Assembly (NCBI GenBank): GCA_015680685.1
Contig: MNCI01017942.1
Location: 51,328-115,327, forward strand
Length of the DNA: 64,000 nt
Direction of reading: 5' to 3'
Source: Gnetum montanum
Taxonomy: Eukaryota; Streptophyta; Gnetopsida; Gnetales; Gnetaceae
This document shows, one piece after another, positions 33,791 to 45,960 of the stretch (the first letter of the stretch is position 1; the number at the start of each line of letters is the position of its first letter). Made by a program: the position numbers and the translations under genes. Under the pieces are notes generated by a model, which ran no database searches, had not been told where the DNA came from, and saw only the letters and a program-made list of their open reading frames with translations.

Positions 33791-34080
33791 AGTGATGCCC
33801 ATAGCTTCATTTATATGCTCGAGGAGGCCTAGACTAGTGGTGTTCTTAATTTTCTTTCAATGTGGCATAGCATATTGGGTCCCATCCCTATCAACAAAAG
33901 TCTAATTGATATATTTGTTACAAAGCTTTAATTCATTGCATTTCGTAAGTGATGCCCGTAGCTTTACTTATGCCTAGGGAAGCCCACACTATGGTGTTCT
34001 TTCTTTTCTTTTAATGTAGGATAACATATTGGTCCTACCTATTCAAGAAACATAAGTCTAATTGATCTTTGTAACTTCAT
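33781..34080 (+). repeat. ~157-bp direct duplication at the LINE 3' end
   Basis: TTTCATAAGTGATGCCCATA (33784) recurs as TTTCGTAAGTGATGCCCGTA (33941). Each unit has GTGGTGTTCTT, CATATTGG(G)TCC and AAGTCTAATTGAT. It may be the LINE 3' untranslated region. No clear poly(A) tail is left. Confidence 0.75.
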
Positions 34081-34297
34081 TTCATATATTATATTAAAGA
34101 AAATATTTAACAATCGTAAAACGGAAAATCAACCATACATCAATGTGTAAAATGGAAATTCAATCATACATCAACCTGTGTATATGTTGAACTTAGCAGA
34201 ATACCCATAACATCAAAAGAAAATGGAAATTCAATCATACATCAATACGTGCATATAAATAGTTGAACTTATCTCAAGGTCCAAAGTAGAATACACG
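34081..34297. other. Spacer with a short direct repeat
   Basis: AAATGGAAATTCAATCATAC occurs at 34149 and 34222 with ATCAA(C/T) after it, and a degenerate third copy at 34120. Nothing else is seen. Confidence 0.6.
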
Positions 34298-34301
34298 AAA
34301 A
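34298..34301 (-). terminator. Pol III terminator of tRNA-Ala
   Basis: Four T on the minus strand two bases past the discriminator base. Confidence 0.7.
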
Positions 34302-34303
34302 CC

Positions 34304-34376
34304 TGGAGATGCGGGGTATCGATCCCCGTACCTCTCGCATGCTAAGCGAGCGCTCTACCATCTGAGCTACATCCCC
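34304..34376 (-). tRNA. trnA-AGC: tRNA-Ala (anticodon AGC)
   Basis: The minus strand reads GGGGATGTAGCTCAGATGG at the 5' end, the anticodon arm CTCGC-TTAGCAT-GCGAG with anticodon AGC, and the T arm CGGGGATCGATACCCCG. The acceptor stem GGGGATG pairs with CATCTCC with one G-T pair; the discriminator base is A. There is no intron and the cloverleaf is complete. TAGCTCAGATGG is a good box A and GGATCGATACC a good box B. It is identical in form to cytosolic plant tRNA-Ala genes and should be functional. Confidence 0.97.
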
Positions 34377-34379
34377 GTG

Positions 34380-35239
34380 GACAGGTAAACTGCTTCTGCT
34401 AATTAAACATTAAAACGACAATATGTTCGGCCTGGTTTCCAATAATTTTATAGTTCATAATCCATTCTGTGGGTAAAATTTCCTGGCATCCGTGGTATCT
34501 ATGCAATTGGTTGCAATTATACAATGTTGGACGGAATGCTTGTGATAAAGTCAGTGATTTGAAGGTAGCTTTAGTTTTATGCGTGGATTTTGAGTCTTTA
34601 CGTAACCTTGCATCGTTGTAACACCAAATCCTCATGGAAAGCACTGCATGAAAACAAACATATGCAGGGTAATTTGAATGAATAGATACGTACCGGAAAA
34701 TAAGCTACAATTTCAAACATTATTACAAATCGTCAGCCTTCTGCATCAACCAAATTAGGTTTTCAAACACAAAATCACCACCAGCCGAAGACCATTATGA
34801 CCATATTTCTATGGTATACTTTGTTACTATTGTTAGTACATAGTTTGTGAAATCTGCATTGAAGATTTGTAAAAAATTGTAAAGCAATGTTGAAGCGTAT
34901 TCAAAATCGGATTGGGTATTTAATCCAATGAATAGTGCTATATATTTATTAATGTTTTAAGTTTAATATATCGTATATTGCTAAAATCTGATGCTAACCA
35001 AAAACTAGAATTTTTATATTTGATTTTTCACTCTTAGTCAGATGAAAAAACTTGGAAAATGCTGTTATTAACATGAGTAATTATGGCTACTCTCTTTTTA
35101 CTAAGATTGATGATTTATGATTTTAATCCAGTTCCTACACTTATTTGTTCTGATTTCTTTATCAAATTTATAATTGCCAATTTTGCCATTGTAGTACACT
35201 TTTAGCATATTACTGTAGATAGTGGAAAAGGCATCACAG
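34380..35239. other. Spacer between the two tRNA genes
   Basis: AT-rich, with no coding region recognised. It is one of the few stretches of this length without recognisable transposon sequence. Confidence 0.5.
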
Positions 35240-35313
35240 GGCCTATTAGCTCAGTTGGTTAGAGCGTCGTGCTAATAACGCGAAGGTCGCAGGTTCGAGC
35301 CCTGCATGGGCCA
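35240..35313 (+). tRNA. trnI-AAU: tRNA-Ile (anticodon AAU)
   Basis: The acceptor stem GGCCTAT pairs with ATGGGCC (one T-G pair); the discriminator is A. Box A is TTAGCTCAGTTGG. The anticodon arm TCGTG-CTAATAA-CGCGA gives anticodon AAT. The T arm is GCAGG-TTCGAGC-CCTGC. It has the form of plant cytosolic tRNA-Ile(AAU), with no intron. TTTT at 35318-35321 can terminate transcription. It should be functional. Confidence 0.97.
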
Positions 35314-35737
35314 TTGATTTTCAAGGAAAATTCTGAAACTGTTTTCTGATAGAAATTCTGACAATAAATTTTGTTGGCAAGTTGTGTTTTTTTAAACCAA
35401 GCAAAAAGTCAAATTGTTTTTTGAAATCAAGCAAAAAGTCAAATTGTTTTTTGAAATCAAGCAAAGGTTCGAAATGTCGAAATATTAATGGGAAAGATTG
35501 ATAACTCATGAATTGCATTTGCATGGGCCATTGATTTTCAAGGAAAATTCTGAAACTGTTTTCTGATAGAAATTCTGACAATAAATTTTGTTGGCAAGTT
35601 GTGTTTTTTTAAACCAAGCAAAAAGTCAAATTGTTTTTTGAAATCAAGCAAAAAGTCAAATTGTTTTTTGAAATCAAGCAAAGGTTCGAAATGTCGAAAT
35701 ATTAATGGGAAAGATTGATAACTCATGAATTGCATTT
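35304..35737. repeat. 217-bp tandem duplication that starts inside tRNA-Ile
   Basis: Copy 1 is 35304-35520 and copy 2 is 35521-35737, with no visible difference. Each begins GCATGGGCCATTGATTTTCA, so the last ten bases of the tRNA gene and its T4 terminator are present twice. Inside each copy, AAATCAAGCAAAAAGTCAAA plus TTGTTTTTTG is itself repeated in tandem (~30-bp unit). The two ORFs on the minus strand here are produced by the repeat. Confidence 0.95.
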
Positions 35738-35739
35738 CC

Positions 35740-38465
35740 AAGTTGAATCCAATGTAGATTGGATGTGTAGTACTTTCCATGAGAAAAATAAAAATGAGAA
35801 AATGCAGTATATGACATTAGTGGGTATAACTTTAGTTCACAGCAGTAATAAGATTTTTAAATTTATATACAATCGTGCCAGTACTCTCAATTTTATTTGC
35901 CAGTAGAGTTCAGCAATTATGGAAAGGGCCAATTATCTCTCATTTGCCAGTTTTTGAATTTTGAGGGCAGCTTGAGGCCCAAGACTTCACAACTTTGATC
36001 GGAGTAGAGTAATTAAGACACAAGTTTGTTGTCAAATTGAACATGCAGCATCATTCAATGAGTTTTGAACATAATTTCAAGAGGTCTAAGCCTTCTTTAT
36101 ACATAAATTCATGCTCCTATGCAATGAGGTGAGATTCAATCGGAATTGAAGAGTCCAAAAATAGTCACACCATCCATACTTCATCCATCCTTCAAGACAC
36201 ACAAAGCTTATACATTGATATTTGAGAAAGGAAATAGGATGTGAGAAAACCCAAATTGGTGCTCTTGAACACTCACAAATTGCATGAAAATGTATTTAAA
36301 TATATGAGAAATCTAGGATCCTCAATGCTTAGGGTTTCATATACAAGGATTTAACATGAATCCTTATTAGAACAAACACTATAAGCTTTTGTTCATTCAA
36401 ATACATGCATAGAAAGCCATGAAACATAAATGACTTGGATAATTCATTTAAAATTTTGAAACATAATATAACGTAAACATAACATTTAAATTTATATCTA
36501 AAATTAAAATTTATGAGACATTGTGTGCACTTTGAGAACTTTAAATATATGTGAAACCACTTTTGAAAATGTGAGAAACCTTGTAGAAACTATGTGTGAG
36601 AGATTATGGGAGATATGATGATGAGAAAATTACTTGAGAATCACTCTATTTTGAGAATCATATTGTACTAATACAAGTACGAAAAAGAAAATCATATAAA
36701 GAGAACCTTCAATAAAACACATCTATTTACCTCTCAACTTTAAAAGAAAAATGAAGTCTCTCATCATCTTATAAAGAGTTAGCACTTTTGGCATGGACAT
36801 TACATGAAGATACATTGGCCACCTCATTTCAACTTTTAACTTTTAAAAGGAAAAATAGACTACTAACCACTAGGACTATTATTTGACTTCCAAACACACA
36901 CACAAAAAAAAATGGTTAAGGGGGTTGGCAGTGGTGGGTGCATCAATAATGTGGGGTTATTGAAAGAAAACTAAGGACCAAATTATTAGAAATAGTGTGA
37001 ATGTGTAATATCCAACTCCTCTATAAACTTCTTTCTTTCATATTGAGTAGAGTAGACTTACTAGTAGTCTTTGATTTCATGTTGAAGTCTTTCTTTGATG
37101 TATTAGAAGCTATAAGTGTTGCTTATTTTTTAAAAGAAGATTCAAAAGAAGATTAGGTTGAGAGCTAATGTTCAAAAAATAAAAGAAGGGACTTAAAGCC
37201 TTCATGGTAGGCCTATGCTAAAAAGGGCATGCTTTAAATAAGGGTGAACCCACTCTCATTGTAACTTGCCAAACTAGTTGTGAAGTGTATAAAGAAGATG
37301 TACCTTCGTTTAGTTTTGAGTGTTTGCACAATTTTCTTGTATCCTTGCTGAAGCTTTCCTAGCTTCATCCCTCTCTTCTTTTTCTTACATTCTTGCAAGC
37401 ATGTTTCTTCCATCTTGAGGAGTGAATCCCTTATCATGGATTCTTCTCTCAAACCTTCACATACTTCAATTGCATAATTTCTACCTATTTCTCACATAAT
37501 TCTTATATATTATGTGTTCCCTTAAGAATATGAAGTTACTAGCATGTTTCTTTATGTTTCCCTTGATGAATTAAGGTAGTAAGAACTGGATTTATGTTCA
37601 ATATTAAGGGATTCACTCCCATGCATTTGTTTCATGTTGTTTTCCCTTTAGATTTCTCATGCATGTTTGTGTTTCAAGGAGGCTTTATACCCATCCTTAT
37701 AATTTGATGTAAAAACTCATTTTTCTTGATATGTGAGCTTGTATAAAGTCATTGCAACTTGTGTCAATGCTCTTCTATATTTTAATTATAATTCCTTGAT
37801 GTATTGATGTTCAATTAAGAGTGGATACTTGTATTCACATTTCTGGTGCATGTTGCAAAAATATGAAGAACTAAAGACATGTTTGATGTTTTTCTTGTAA
37901 TTAGTACCTTAATTAACATGTTTAGAGGTAATGCATGATGTTTTGGATCTTGATTGTAATACCAAAGTTGTTATTTTTACATAGTACTCATCTAAAATTT
38001 ATAAATCTACCACTCTCTACTTTTCTTGCAAAACCCAAGTCAACCATAACTCATGGTGTTGACCATGACCTCACTATAGCTCATGGTGAGCATTACTAAA
38101 AAGTTTCTAAGGATCATGACTTATGGTCATCTCATGGTCTATCCAAATCATGACCATGACCTATGGTAAAATCATGAAATAAGATATTTGAAACATAGGG
38201 GTTTAGAAAGGCAAACATAACTTGATCATAGCCTATGCTCAACTCATGGTTTACTTAGTTTATATTTTTTCTTTGTTTCTATACGACCAAGACTTGATCA
38301 TGACTGTGGTTGAATACCACGTGCTAGCCACAACTCATGGTTTCTTCATAAAATTGACCATCACTACCTTCACGACTCATAATTACTAGAAAGATCATTT
38401 TGAAAGCCAAGATTTCAGAAGTAAGTAGAAGATAGGGACCTTATTTTGCCATGCAGCATTGACAA
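35740..38465. other. Unassigned DNA, probably including a copia 5' LTR at its right end
   Basis: No gene was recognised in 35740-37900. A CA-rich run lies at 36894-36904. From about 38030 to 38360 there are many copies of a CATGACTCATGGT-like motif and its complement. Since a copia primer site begins at 38466, the LTR of copia element F should end at about 38464 (TTGACA) and extend left through this motif-rich stretch; its start was not located. Confidence 0.4.
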
Positions 38466-38479
38466 TTGATATTAGAGTG
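38466..38479 (+). promoter_or_regulatory. Degenerate primer-binding site of copia element F
   Basis: TTGATATTAGAGTG resembles TTGGTATCAGAGC, the initiator tRNA-Met site of copia elements, with transitions. It lies 29 bases before the gag ATG at 38508. Confidence 0.6.
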
Positions 38480-38507
38480 AAGGATTTTTAGAAGTGAAAA
38501 AAGAAAT

Positions 38508-39033
38508 ATGGCCTCAAAAGACATTCCAAGGTGTAGTGTAATCTTCAATGGATCATAAGATTTCTCCTATTGGTCTCATCTTGTCAAGTCTTCTTTATAA
38601 ATTAATGAAGTGTGGTCCTATGTTAAAAATGGTCTTGTAATCCCTCCTAATATGAATGGCCTAACTAGGAAACAAAGGAGACAATTATCTAAGGATATGA
38701 AGCAATATGCTTTTCCTAAAATGATTATTTGTACTGCTTATAATGAGGTCATTGGTGGTAAGACTGTAACTAAAAGTACATCAAAAGAATATTGGAATGC
38801 TCTCTAAGAAGAGTATAAAGGTAATGAAGCAAATAGGAAGATAAATAAGTTGAGAGTGAGTATCAAGTTTAAGAATATGAAAATGTTGAAAGATAAGTCT
38901 CTTGATCATTTTTCTTGAAAGACTCACATTATATCTTAAGAACATAGAGGAGTAAATACTCCATGCAACAAGTGCTACAAAAAGTAATGGCCATGTTGTA
39001 TGATGATTATAGGTTTGTAAATGTCATTAAAAT
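38508..39033 (+). pseudogene. gag: gag of copia element F, first part
   Basis: It begins MASKDIPRCSVIFNGS. The ORF 38610-38807 continues SYVKNGLVIPPNMNGLTRKQ ... VTKSTSKEYWNAL, then after a stop EEYKGNEANRKINKLRVSIK. This is the UBN2-type copia gag. The sequence stops at 39033, where element C is inserted, and resumes at 48812. Confidence 0.8.
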
Positions 39034-39834
39034 TGATGAGCCACGATATCGGGGCCGTGATATTGCATCCGCGATATCGGAGATCTGATATTGGGACCTG
39101 TATCATTGCCTATAAATAAGAGGCAGGCACACTTGGTTTAGTAGTTAGTTCATAGTCCCTTGCCCGAACTCTTATAGTTTCTTCCTCTCAGAGTTAGAAT
39201 TATTTCTGAGTGCCCATAGTAGGAGTCATAAAGCGAAGAATCTTTATTTAAGCATTGTGTACCTGAGCACACCTTATGTTTGGAAAGAAAGACAAACTTT
39301 GTGATAAACCTTGTAGCATTTAGAATAGCTTATCTCTTACCCTTAATGTTATTTATAGTTCTTTAACACTTTTATTAGTTAATTAATGTTGATTTGTTAA
39401 TTTTCACAAGTAAGCACATTCAGTACGACCACTTTGATCATGCATGGAACACTTGGTAATCCATTAACGATTAGCGTTTGGTAATCCTAGGAGTGTTACA
39501 CTGGTTTAGGATGTGTACAGAAAGTGGGAGTGGATGCTGGTGTTAGGACTAGTTAGGACCTAGCTAATTAGTTAATTTAAATTAGTTATTCAATTAATTC
39601 ACTTCTTCCCTCTTTAGCACTAGGACATAAAACATAAAAAGCATAAAAATCATATACCCCAAGTTTACTTAACCATACAATCGTGCCATATGAGTAAGCT
39701 TGGGAAGACAACGATTGCCTAACCCATCCTTGTTCTGTGAAGGCACATAAGCACTTAGTACTTGGAGTTCGACCAAATCGCGTGTAATGCTCATATTCAT
39801 ATGGTTGAGCATAGGGGTACCTCACTGCTCATCA
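39034..39834 (+). repeat. 5' LTR of element C
   Basis: It begins TGATGAGCCACGATATCGGG and ends CTGCTCATCA. GATATC palindromes fill 39041-39095, and TATAAATA lies at 39111-39118. The region before the TATA box is only ~77 bases. Confidence 0.95.
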
Positions 39835-39835
39835 T

Positions 39836-39853
39836 TGGTGCTGTTGCCAAGGA
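39836..39853 (+). promoter_or_regulatory. Primer-binding site of element C (tRNA-Asp type)
   Basis: TGGTGCTGTTGCCAAGGA, two bases after the LTR, matches TGGCGCCGTTGCCGGGGA except at four positions. Confidence 0.85.
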
Positions 39854-39959
39854 TTTTGTTGTTTATGCGCTAATTAGAACTTAGGAATCTTCCCATCATT
39901 GGAACAAACCCTTAGGGTTGGTTATCTTAAAATTATTAGAAAAGAGAAGAGAAAAGTGT

Positions 39960-42330
39960 TACACACTAAAGAATTAATCTTGTCTCCTTCTTCTTATGAG
40001 AGTGTTTCACCACGTAGGTCTGACACAACGAACAATCAGAGGTGTAGTACACAAGATGACCTACCAGTGCCCCAACAATTTTGTGTGGTATACATTCATC
40101 CCAATGAGTATATACCAAACTTTACCTTCATTCTCCACTAAGATGAACAACTACGTTGGCGTGATGTAGAAGGTAACATAGTGTTACCTCTCAATCATTC
40201 AATTGCAAGCATGCTTCTTTGTGCTCTCACACAAATTGGTATGCAACACTTATAGGTAGAGTACGTTGTGCATGCACACGACTCGAGAGAGTATCAACCC
40301 ATGGAGGCACAACATCAAAGGGACTTACAATAGGAGAGACATCATAAATCTATGAAGGGGAAGTGGTCTCAAGACATCTCGTATGTCCAAAGTGCAAATG
40401 AGGGTGGTGAACCTACCTCAAGAAGTCTTCCACAAATTGATGTTCCTCCTGTTGACTTCGATCAAGGGGTTGTGTATCAGAATCTTCACTCAACTATCCA
40501 TAACCTGAATTCTAGTACCGATGGAAACAAAGGGTCTAAAAAAGAAACATAAACACATGACAAAGATGGATATTCTAATTGTAACTATGATCGAGGTTGT
40601 GACCACTGAAGAGAAGGTAGCAAGTACCATCATGATGATGGTCCTCCTTTCTCTTCACCTTCATCATCTCCTTCCCCCTATCCTTCAAGATAGGAATGTA
40701 GTCGCAGAGGGAAAGAACCTGAGGATAATGCTAAGCAAAACAAGAATAACAGATAAAATAGTTGAGAAAGGGGATGAGGGCATTCTAGAGAAACACACTA
40801 CAAAAGAAGGGAGAGTAGGGAATAGCATAGGCATCATAGATGCCATAGACAACACAATCACGATGAACCCCTACTCGCTACCCAAAGTATGCTAGATATA
40901 ACTAAGGCTATGAGAATCCCAATAAGGCACCAAAATGATACCAGGATAAAAATATTGGACATGAACAATATCCCATGATTTGAATGGGGATACAACGCTG
41001 ATCCTCAAAATCATTTACAAGCATTTCACGATGCATGATTGGCAAAAATTGAAGTTGTTTCCACGGACACTGATCAAGGAAGTGAAAAGATGGTACTGAT
41101 CCTTAGAACCGTAATCCATTCACTGATGGAGTACCATGTTATAACTGTTTAATGATAAGTATCAAACATACTCCCAAGTATCCAACCTGCAAAAGCAAAT
41201 CCAAGGATGGAAACAAGGAGGACACAAACCCTTAGATGCTACCATGGATCGATATTATGCATTATTATATCATTTCCCTAGCCATGATTACTCATAGAGG
41301 GAACAACTACACCATCTTGTAGATGGACTTAGGCATGAAACATGAAGAACCCTTGGGACTTATGCCCAAGGAAGACTATTTGAGCTTAGAGCCCACCAAG
41401 TACAAAGACTATTGGAGCAAGTTGCCAAGGAGAAAGATGAGTTAAGGAAAAAAGAGAGTGCGGAGGAATACAATAGAGATGCTTCCCTCCAAAAGAAGGG
41501 AGTTAGATTTTGTGAGGATGAAGAAAAGTCACCACTTGAAGAGATGATGAATAGAAAAACTTTGCCCATTCAAAAACTTGCATCAGAAGTATCGGCAAAG
41601 GTGGACCAAATGTGTGACTCCATAGATAATATATTTCAAATCATTCTCAAAATAGTAGAGGAGTCTAGGGAACCAGGTAGTGACTGAGAAAGGAGAAAAA
41701 AGAAAGAAATTGAATATGCACATAACAAAGGTAAGGGCAAAGTTGCCATCATTGAAGAGGTTGTGGATTCGAATACAAACAATGATGATGAATGTAAGAT
41801 ATGTCAATATGACCATCCTAAGGGATGTTGCCCAGTAATCTAACATCTATAGGAGTCTGGGGTGTATGCACGAAACCCATGATTAAACAGACAGCAAATA
41901 CCCCAAAGGCTACCTTATCCTCAAGGTAGCCCAAGAAAGTTCCACCAACCCTTGACATATTATCCAAGTGGAACTCCACCACAACCAAATGAACAGTATC
42001 AATAGTGGCAACACCCACAATCATGGAGAATGCCACTACCATGTCAATAGTACCCTTACCGTCAACCTAACCCGTATGGATACTACGTGCAACAGCCAAT
42101 CTCTCCACATGACTCTACTAGTCATGTTACTCCTCAATCTCACTACCAAATCCACAAGTACTATAGAACCCCTTCTCCTAGAGGAGAGGTTTCACAAACG
42201 CACTATCCTTCTCATCCGACTACACCTCTTCCACCCTTAGCTCCATTACAACCTACTCCAGCTATGTAGGGTGAGGTCTTTTCCTAGCCACAGTAATGTA
42301 ACGCTACAAGGGTTGTCAACCCTCAACCTA
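39960..42330 (+). pseudogene. gag: gag of element C
   Basis: Broken ORFs follow the same order as element A: VVYIHPNEYIPNFTFILH near 40090, the serine-rich stretch near 40650, YSGSFTMH...-like capsid DNA at 40965-41260, EQVAKEKDELRKKESAEEYN (41412) and RKTLPIQKLASEVSAKVDQM. The knuckle CKICQYDHPKGCC (41793-41831) is intact and has CX2CX3HX4C spacing, as in Athila/Tat gag. A proline-rich tail follows. Confidence 0.8.
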
Positions 42331-42429
42331 CTGTTGGTTCATACAACCACATAAAGAAGAGACCTTTCTTTTGAACCAACAGCCCAACTAAGTACTTACA
42401 ACCACAAGCAAAAAATTCTCCAAACGCCT

Positions 42430-42960
42430 CACTACCATTTGAATCTTCAGAGCTTTATTCGAATCAAAAGACTGCACTTAACACACACGGTCATGTTGAC
42501 TCATGCAATTACTGATTGGATTAAATCTGGCCGTCTTCCTAGGAAATTCTCTGATCATGGAATTCCTCTTATATATTTGCAAATCGCTAGGAATGAACCT
42601 TGCAAAGCTCTTTTGGATTTAGGTTCTTGTGTTAACTTAATCTCTTAAGAAATGTACAAAGCCTGGAACCTACCTCCACTAAAAAAGAGTAACATACATT
42701 TAGAGTTGGCCAACCAGTCCATCATTATCCCATTATGACTAGTAGAAGACATTGTCACCACTATTTGTGGATGGTCATATCCAGTTGATTTCCTAGTGAT
42801 TCAAGTCAAAAATTGTAAGGAGAACTTTCCAATCATAATGGGAAGAGCATAGCTAAGCAAAATTGATATGTGCCTAGGAATATGTGATCTTTCCCTAGAA
42901 ATATCATAGGAAAATAAATTTGGAAAGATCGAGAAAGAGAAGGTTCCATGCATCACATAC
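42430..42960 (+). pseudogene. Protease region of element C
   Basis: TVMLTHAITDWIKSGRLPRK and NEPCKALLDLGSCVNLIS align with element A. The active-site D-S-G has become D-L-G and a stop follows LIS. The frame continues in decayed form (NFPIIMGRA near 42826). Confidence 0.8.
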
Positions 42961-43239
42961 AGTGACACAGGGTGTAATTGTGTGCAGAAATCTTGGTTTG
43001 TACAATGTTTAACATTGCCTATATGCAACCAGTGTGCACTAATAACTAACATACGAAGATGCTTGTATGTAGCAGCCACAAGATAGGAAGGCACCTAGTG
43101 ACTGATAGCCGACCAAGAGAATGATTCAACTATATGCATGGAACCAACTAAGAGCTTGACTTGCACCTACATTGATAGCATAGATATATTAGAGCAAGTC
43201 CATTGCCAACTTCTAAGTCCTAACATTGAAAATATTAAC

Positions 43240-44360
43240 TAGGGGAAGTTGGAAATCCCTAATGATTTCAAGCAAAAGCCCCTTGAGTTAAAATTGCTAC
43301 TCGCCGATATGGAGTATACATTTCTCAAAAATGGAAAATCGGTAATCATTAATGCTAAGTTCACTCCTCAAAAAAAAAAGACTACTGAAAATGGTAAAAA
43401 AATGGTTGAAAGCCTTTGCTTGGTCATATCTCGAATTAGCCGGAATAGATCCTAGGATATGCCAACATAGAATTTACACTGACCCCTCCATGAAACCTCA
43501 ACAAAAACTGCAGAGGTGACTAAACCCAAAGCTTAAGCAAGTGGTTAAAGAAGAAATTGAACAACTTCTAAAAGCTGGGTTCATCTATCCCATTGCTGAT
43601 AGTAAATAGGTTAGCCCATTAGTCATGTGTCCAAAAAGGGAGGTAAATGGAGGGTGTGTATAGACTTTAGGCCACTAAACATGGCAACATGTAGAGACCA
43701 CTTCCCATTGCCATTCGTCGACCAAGTCTTAGATACCATTGCAAGGCATTGCTACTATAGTTTTTTAGATGGCTACAATGGATATAATCAAATTCAATAG
43801 CACTAGAAGACCAAGCCAAGACTACGTTCACAAGTCCTTGGGGGACATTTGCATATAAGTAGATGTCATTTGGATTGTGCAATGCCTTAACAATGTTTCA
43901 ACGTTTGGTTCTAAGTATCTTTTAGTAGCAAATAGGAAATGGTATGGAAGTCTTTATAGATGGATGATTTCTTCACCTATGAAGCAGACTTCAAACAAGC
44001 ATTGGATTGATTAGAGCAAGTACTGAAATGATGTGTGGAAACCAAATTAAGACTTAATTGGCAAAAAGGCCATTTAATGGTCCAAGAAGATTTTGTATTA
44101 GGGCACAAGATTTCACAAACAAGGATAGAAGTAGATCGTAAAAAGATTAAGGTCATCCAAGGAATCACTCGGTAACCTAAAACTATAAAAAACATCCGAT
44201 CATTCCTTGGACATACTGGCTATTATAGATGCTTCATTGAGAACTTTTCAAGGATTGTGAAACCTTTGGTAGAACTAATGAAGAAGGATGTACCTTTTGA
44301 ATGGACTAAGGAATGTGAGCTAGCCTTCTAGACCTTAAAATAGAAGCTTGTAGAAACACC
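43240..44360 (+). pseudogene. pol: Reverse transcriptase of element C
   Basis: Recognisable blocks are KQVVKEEIEQLLKAGFIYPI, HFPLPFVDQVLDTI and a GYNGYNQIQ block. At the active site the DNA reads ATGGAAGTCTTTATAGATGG followed by ATGATTTC, so an insertion changes FMDD to F-I-D-G-stop. The RT would be inactive even without the other stops. Confidence 0.85.
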
Positions 44361-44379
44361 TATTCTACAAACTCTTGAT

Positions 44380-44650
44380 TGGTCCAAATCATTCCACATA
44401 ATTATTGACGCATCCAACTTTGCCTTAGGAGTTGTACTTACATAGTTAGATGACCAAAAAGGTCCCTATTACATCCACTATGCAAGTTGAAGTATCGCTG
44501 GTGCACAACTCAATTACACCACAACAAAAAAAGAGTTAATGGTTGTGGTGTTTGCACTAGAAAATTTAGGCACTATGTATTGGGCTATAAGGTATTTGTA
44601 CATATGGATCACTGAGAATGTTGTTGCTTATCATTTATCTCGGTTGTGAT
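44380..44650 (+). pseudogene. pol: RNase H region of element C
   Basis: IDASNFALGVVLT, a stop and QLDDQKGPYYIHYAS, then GAQLNYTTTKKELMVVVFAL. The first Asp is kept. Compared with element A, about 90 bases between VHMDH and VVAYHLSRL are missing. Confidence 0.8.
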
Positions 44651-44839
44651 GGGACAATAAAGAGGATGAATATCCAATATTTGACCATTTTCCTCATGAA
44701 CTCCTCTTTGCAAGTATGATAAAGAATAACTTACCCACTGATACAAATTGGTATAGTAGCATTCTCACTTATCTGCTTACACAAGAAGCACCACAAGGGT
44801 TAGATGTTAAAAAGAAACAACAGTTTCTTCACTGAGCCA

Positions 44840-45960
44840 AATATTTCATGGAAATCAACGAACACCTTTATAAGGTATGCCTCAATGGCTTGGTTCGATG
44901 GTGTGTTCCCGATGTAGATCAATTGCGAGTTTTCCAAGATGCTCATGAGGGCCCTTGTGGGGGTCATTACGCAGGAAGACGAACAGGCATAAAAATATTG
45001 CTTGCAGGATATTATTGGCCTGCATTGTTCCAAGACACTCATCATTTCGTCCAATCTTGTGAGTGCTGCGAACGTGATGGGGGGAATGACTGCTAGAATG
45101 GAGGGTTCACAACAATGGATTCAACCTTTAGAACCCTTCGACATATGGGGAATTGATTTTATGGGGCCTATTACACTAATGTCCAATGGAAAAGCCTACA
45201 TTGTTGTTGCTATAGACTATTTTACCAAATGGGCAGAAGTAGCCGCTGTTACAGACTGTACATCATCTATCATTGCATGATTTTTTCAACAACAAATCGT
45301 AAATAGGTTTGGCATGCCTCATGCACTTATTTTTGACAATGGTACACATTGTATAGGTTTGAATTTTCGAAAGTTAATGCAACGCTTAGGAGTTGAGAAC
45401 AAACTGATTGCACCATATCATCCTCAAGTGAATGGTCAAGTTGAGGTCACCAATAGGGAGATCACAAAAATATTGACACAAATCATTAGCAAGTATAGGC
45501 GAGACTGGAGCAACAACTGAATGATGCTCTTTGGGCATACCACTCCACATGGAAACTCCCTATCGAATAATCTCCCTATGATTTAGTGTATGGTAAACTT
45601 TCAATGCTTTGTATTCAAGCTAAGCTCCATACACTATCCATGACATGTGACCTTAACCTTGACCTCAATCTAGCATAAAAAGAATAGTTAATGAACCTTA
45701 ACTTGCTAGATGAGAATTGACTAGTCGCCTTGTCATCCAATGAACTTCATAAGGCCTTTAACAAAAAATGTTATGACCTAAGGATTAGGAAAGTCAGATA
45801 CCAACTAGGAGATAAGTGTCTTTATTGGAATCCCACACATGTACCACAATGAACTAAATTTCAAACGCTGTGGGAAGGACCTTATATCATTCATGAAACT
45901 TTTTATTTAGGGGCCATGATGATCTATAAACCTAAAAGCCCAAATAAGAAATTAGTGGGC
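44840..45960 (+). pseudogene. pol: Integrase of element C
   Basis: The zinc region is complete: AHEGPCGGHYAGRRTGIKIL ... HHFVQSCECCERDGG. The core reads WGIDFMGPITLMSNGKAYIV, a stop after CTSSIIA, FDNGTHCIG and YHPQVNGQVEVTNREI, so all three acidic residues are present. Stops at 45280 and 45518 break it. It is the only Ty3 integrase here with D-D-E intact. Confidence 0.88.

Noticed and set aside
34380-35239. A gene between the two tRNA genes
   Set aside because: The only ORF (34399-34644, minus) has no recognisable motif, and the DNA is AT-rich without splice or start context.
35321-35780. Two minus-strand ORFs with a repeated LLDFKKQFDF motif
   Set aside because: They are the translation of the 217-bp tandem duplication and its inner 30-bp repeat; no start context or family similarity supports a protein.
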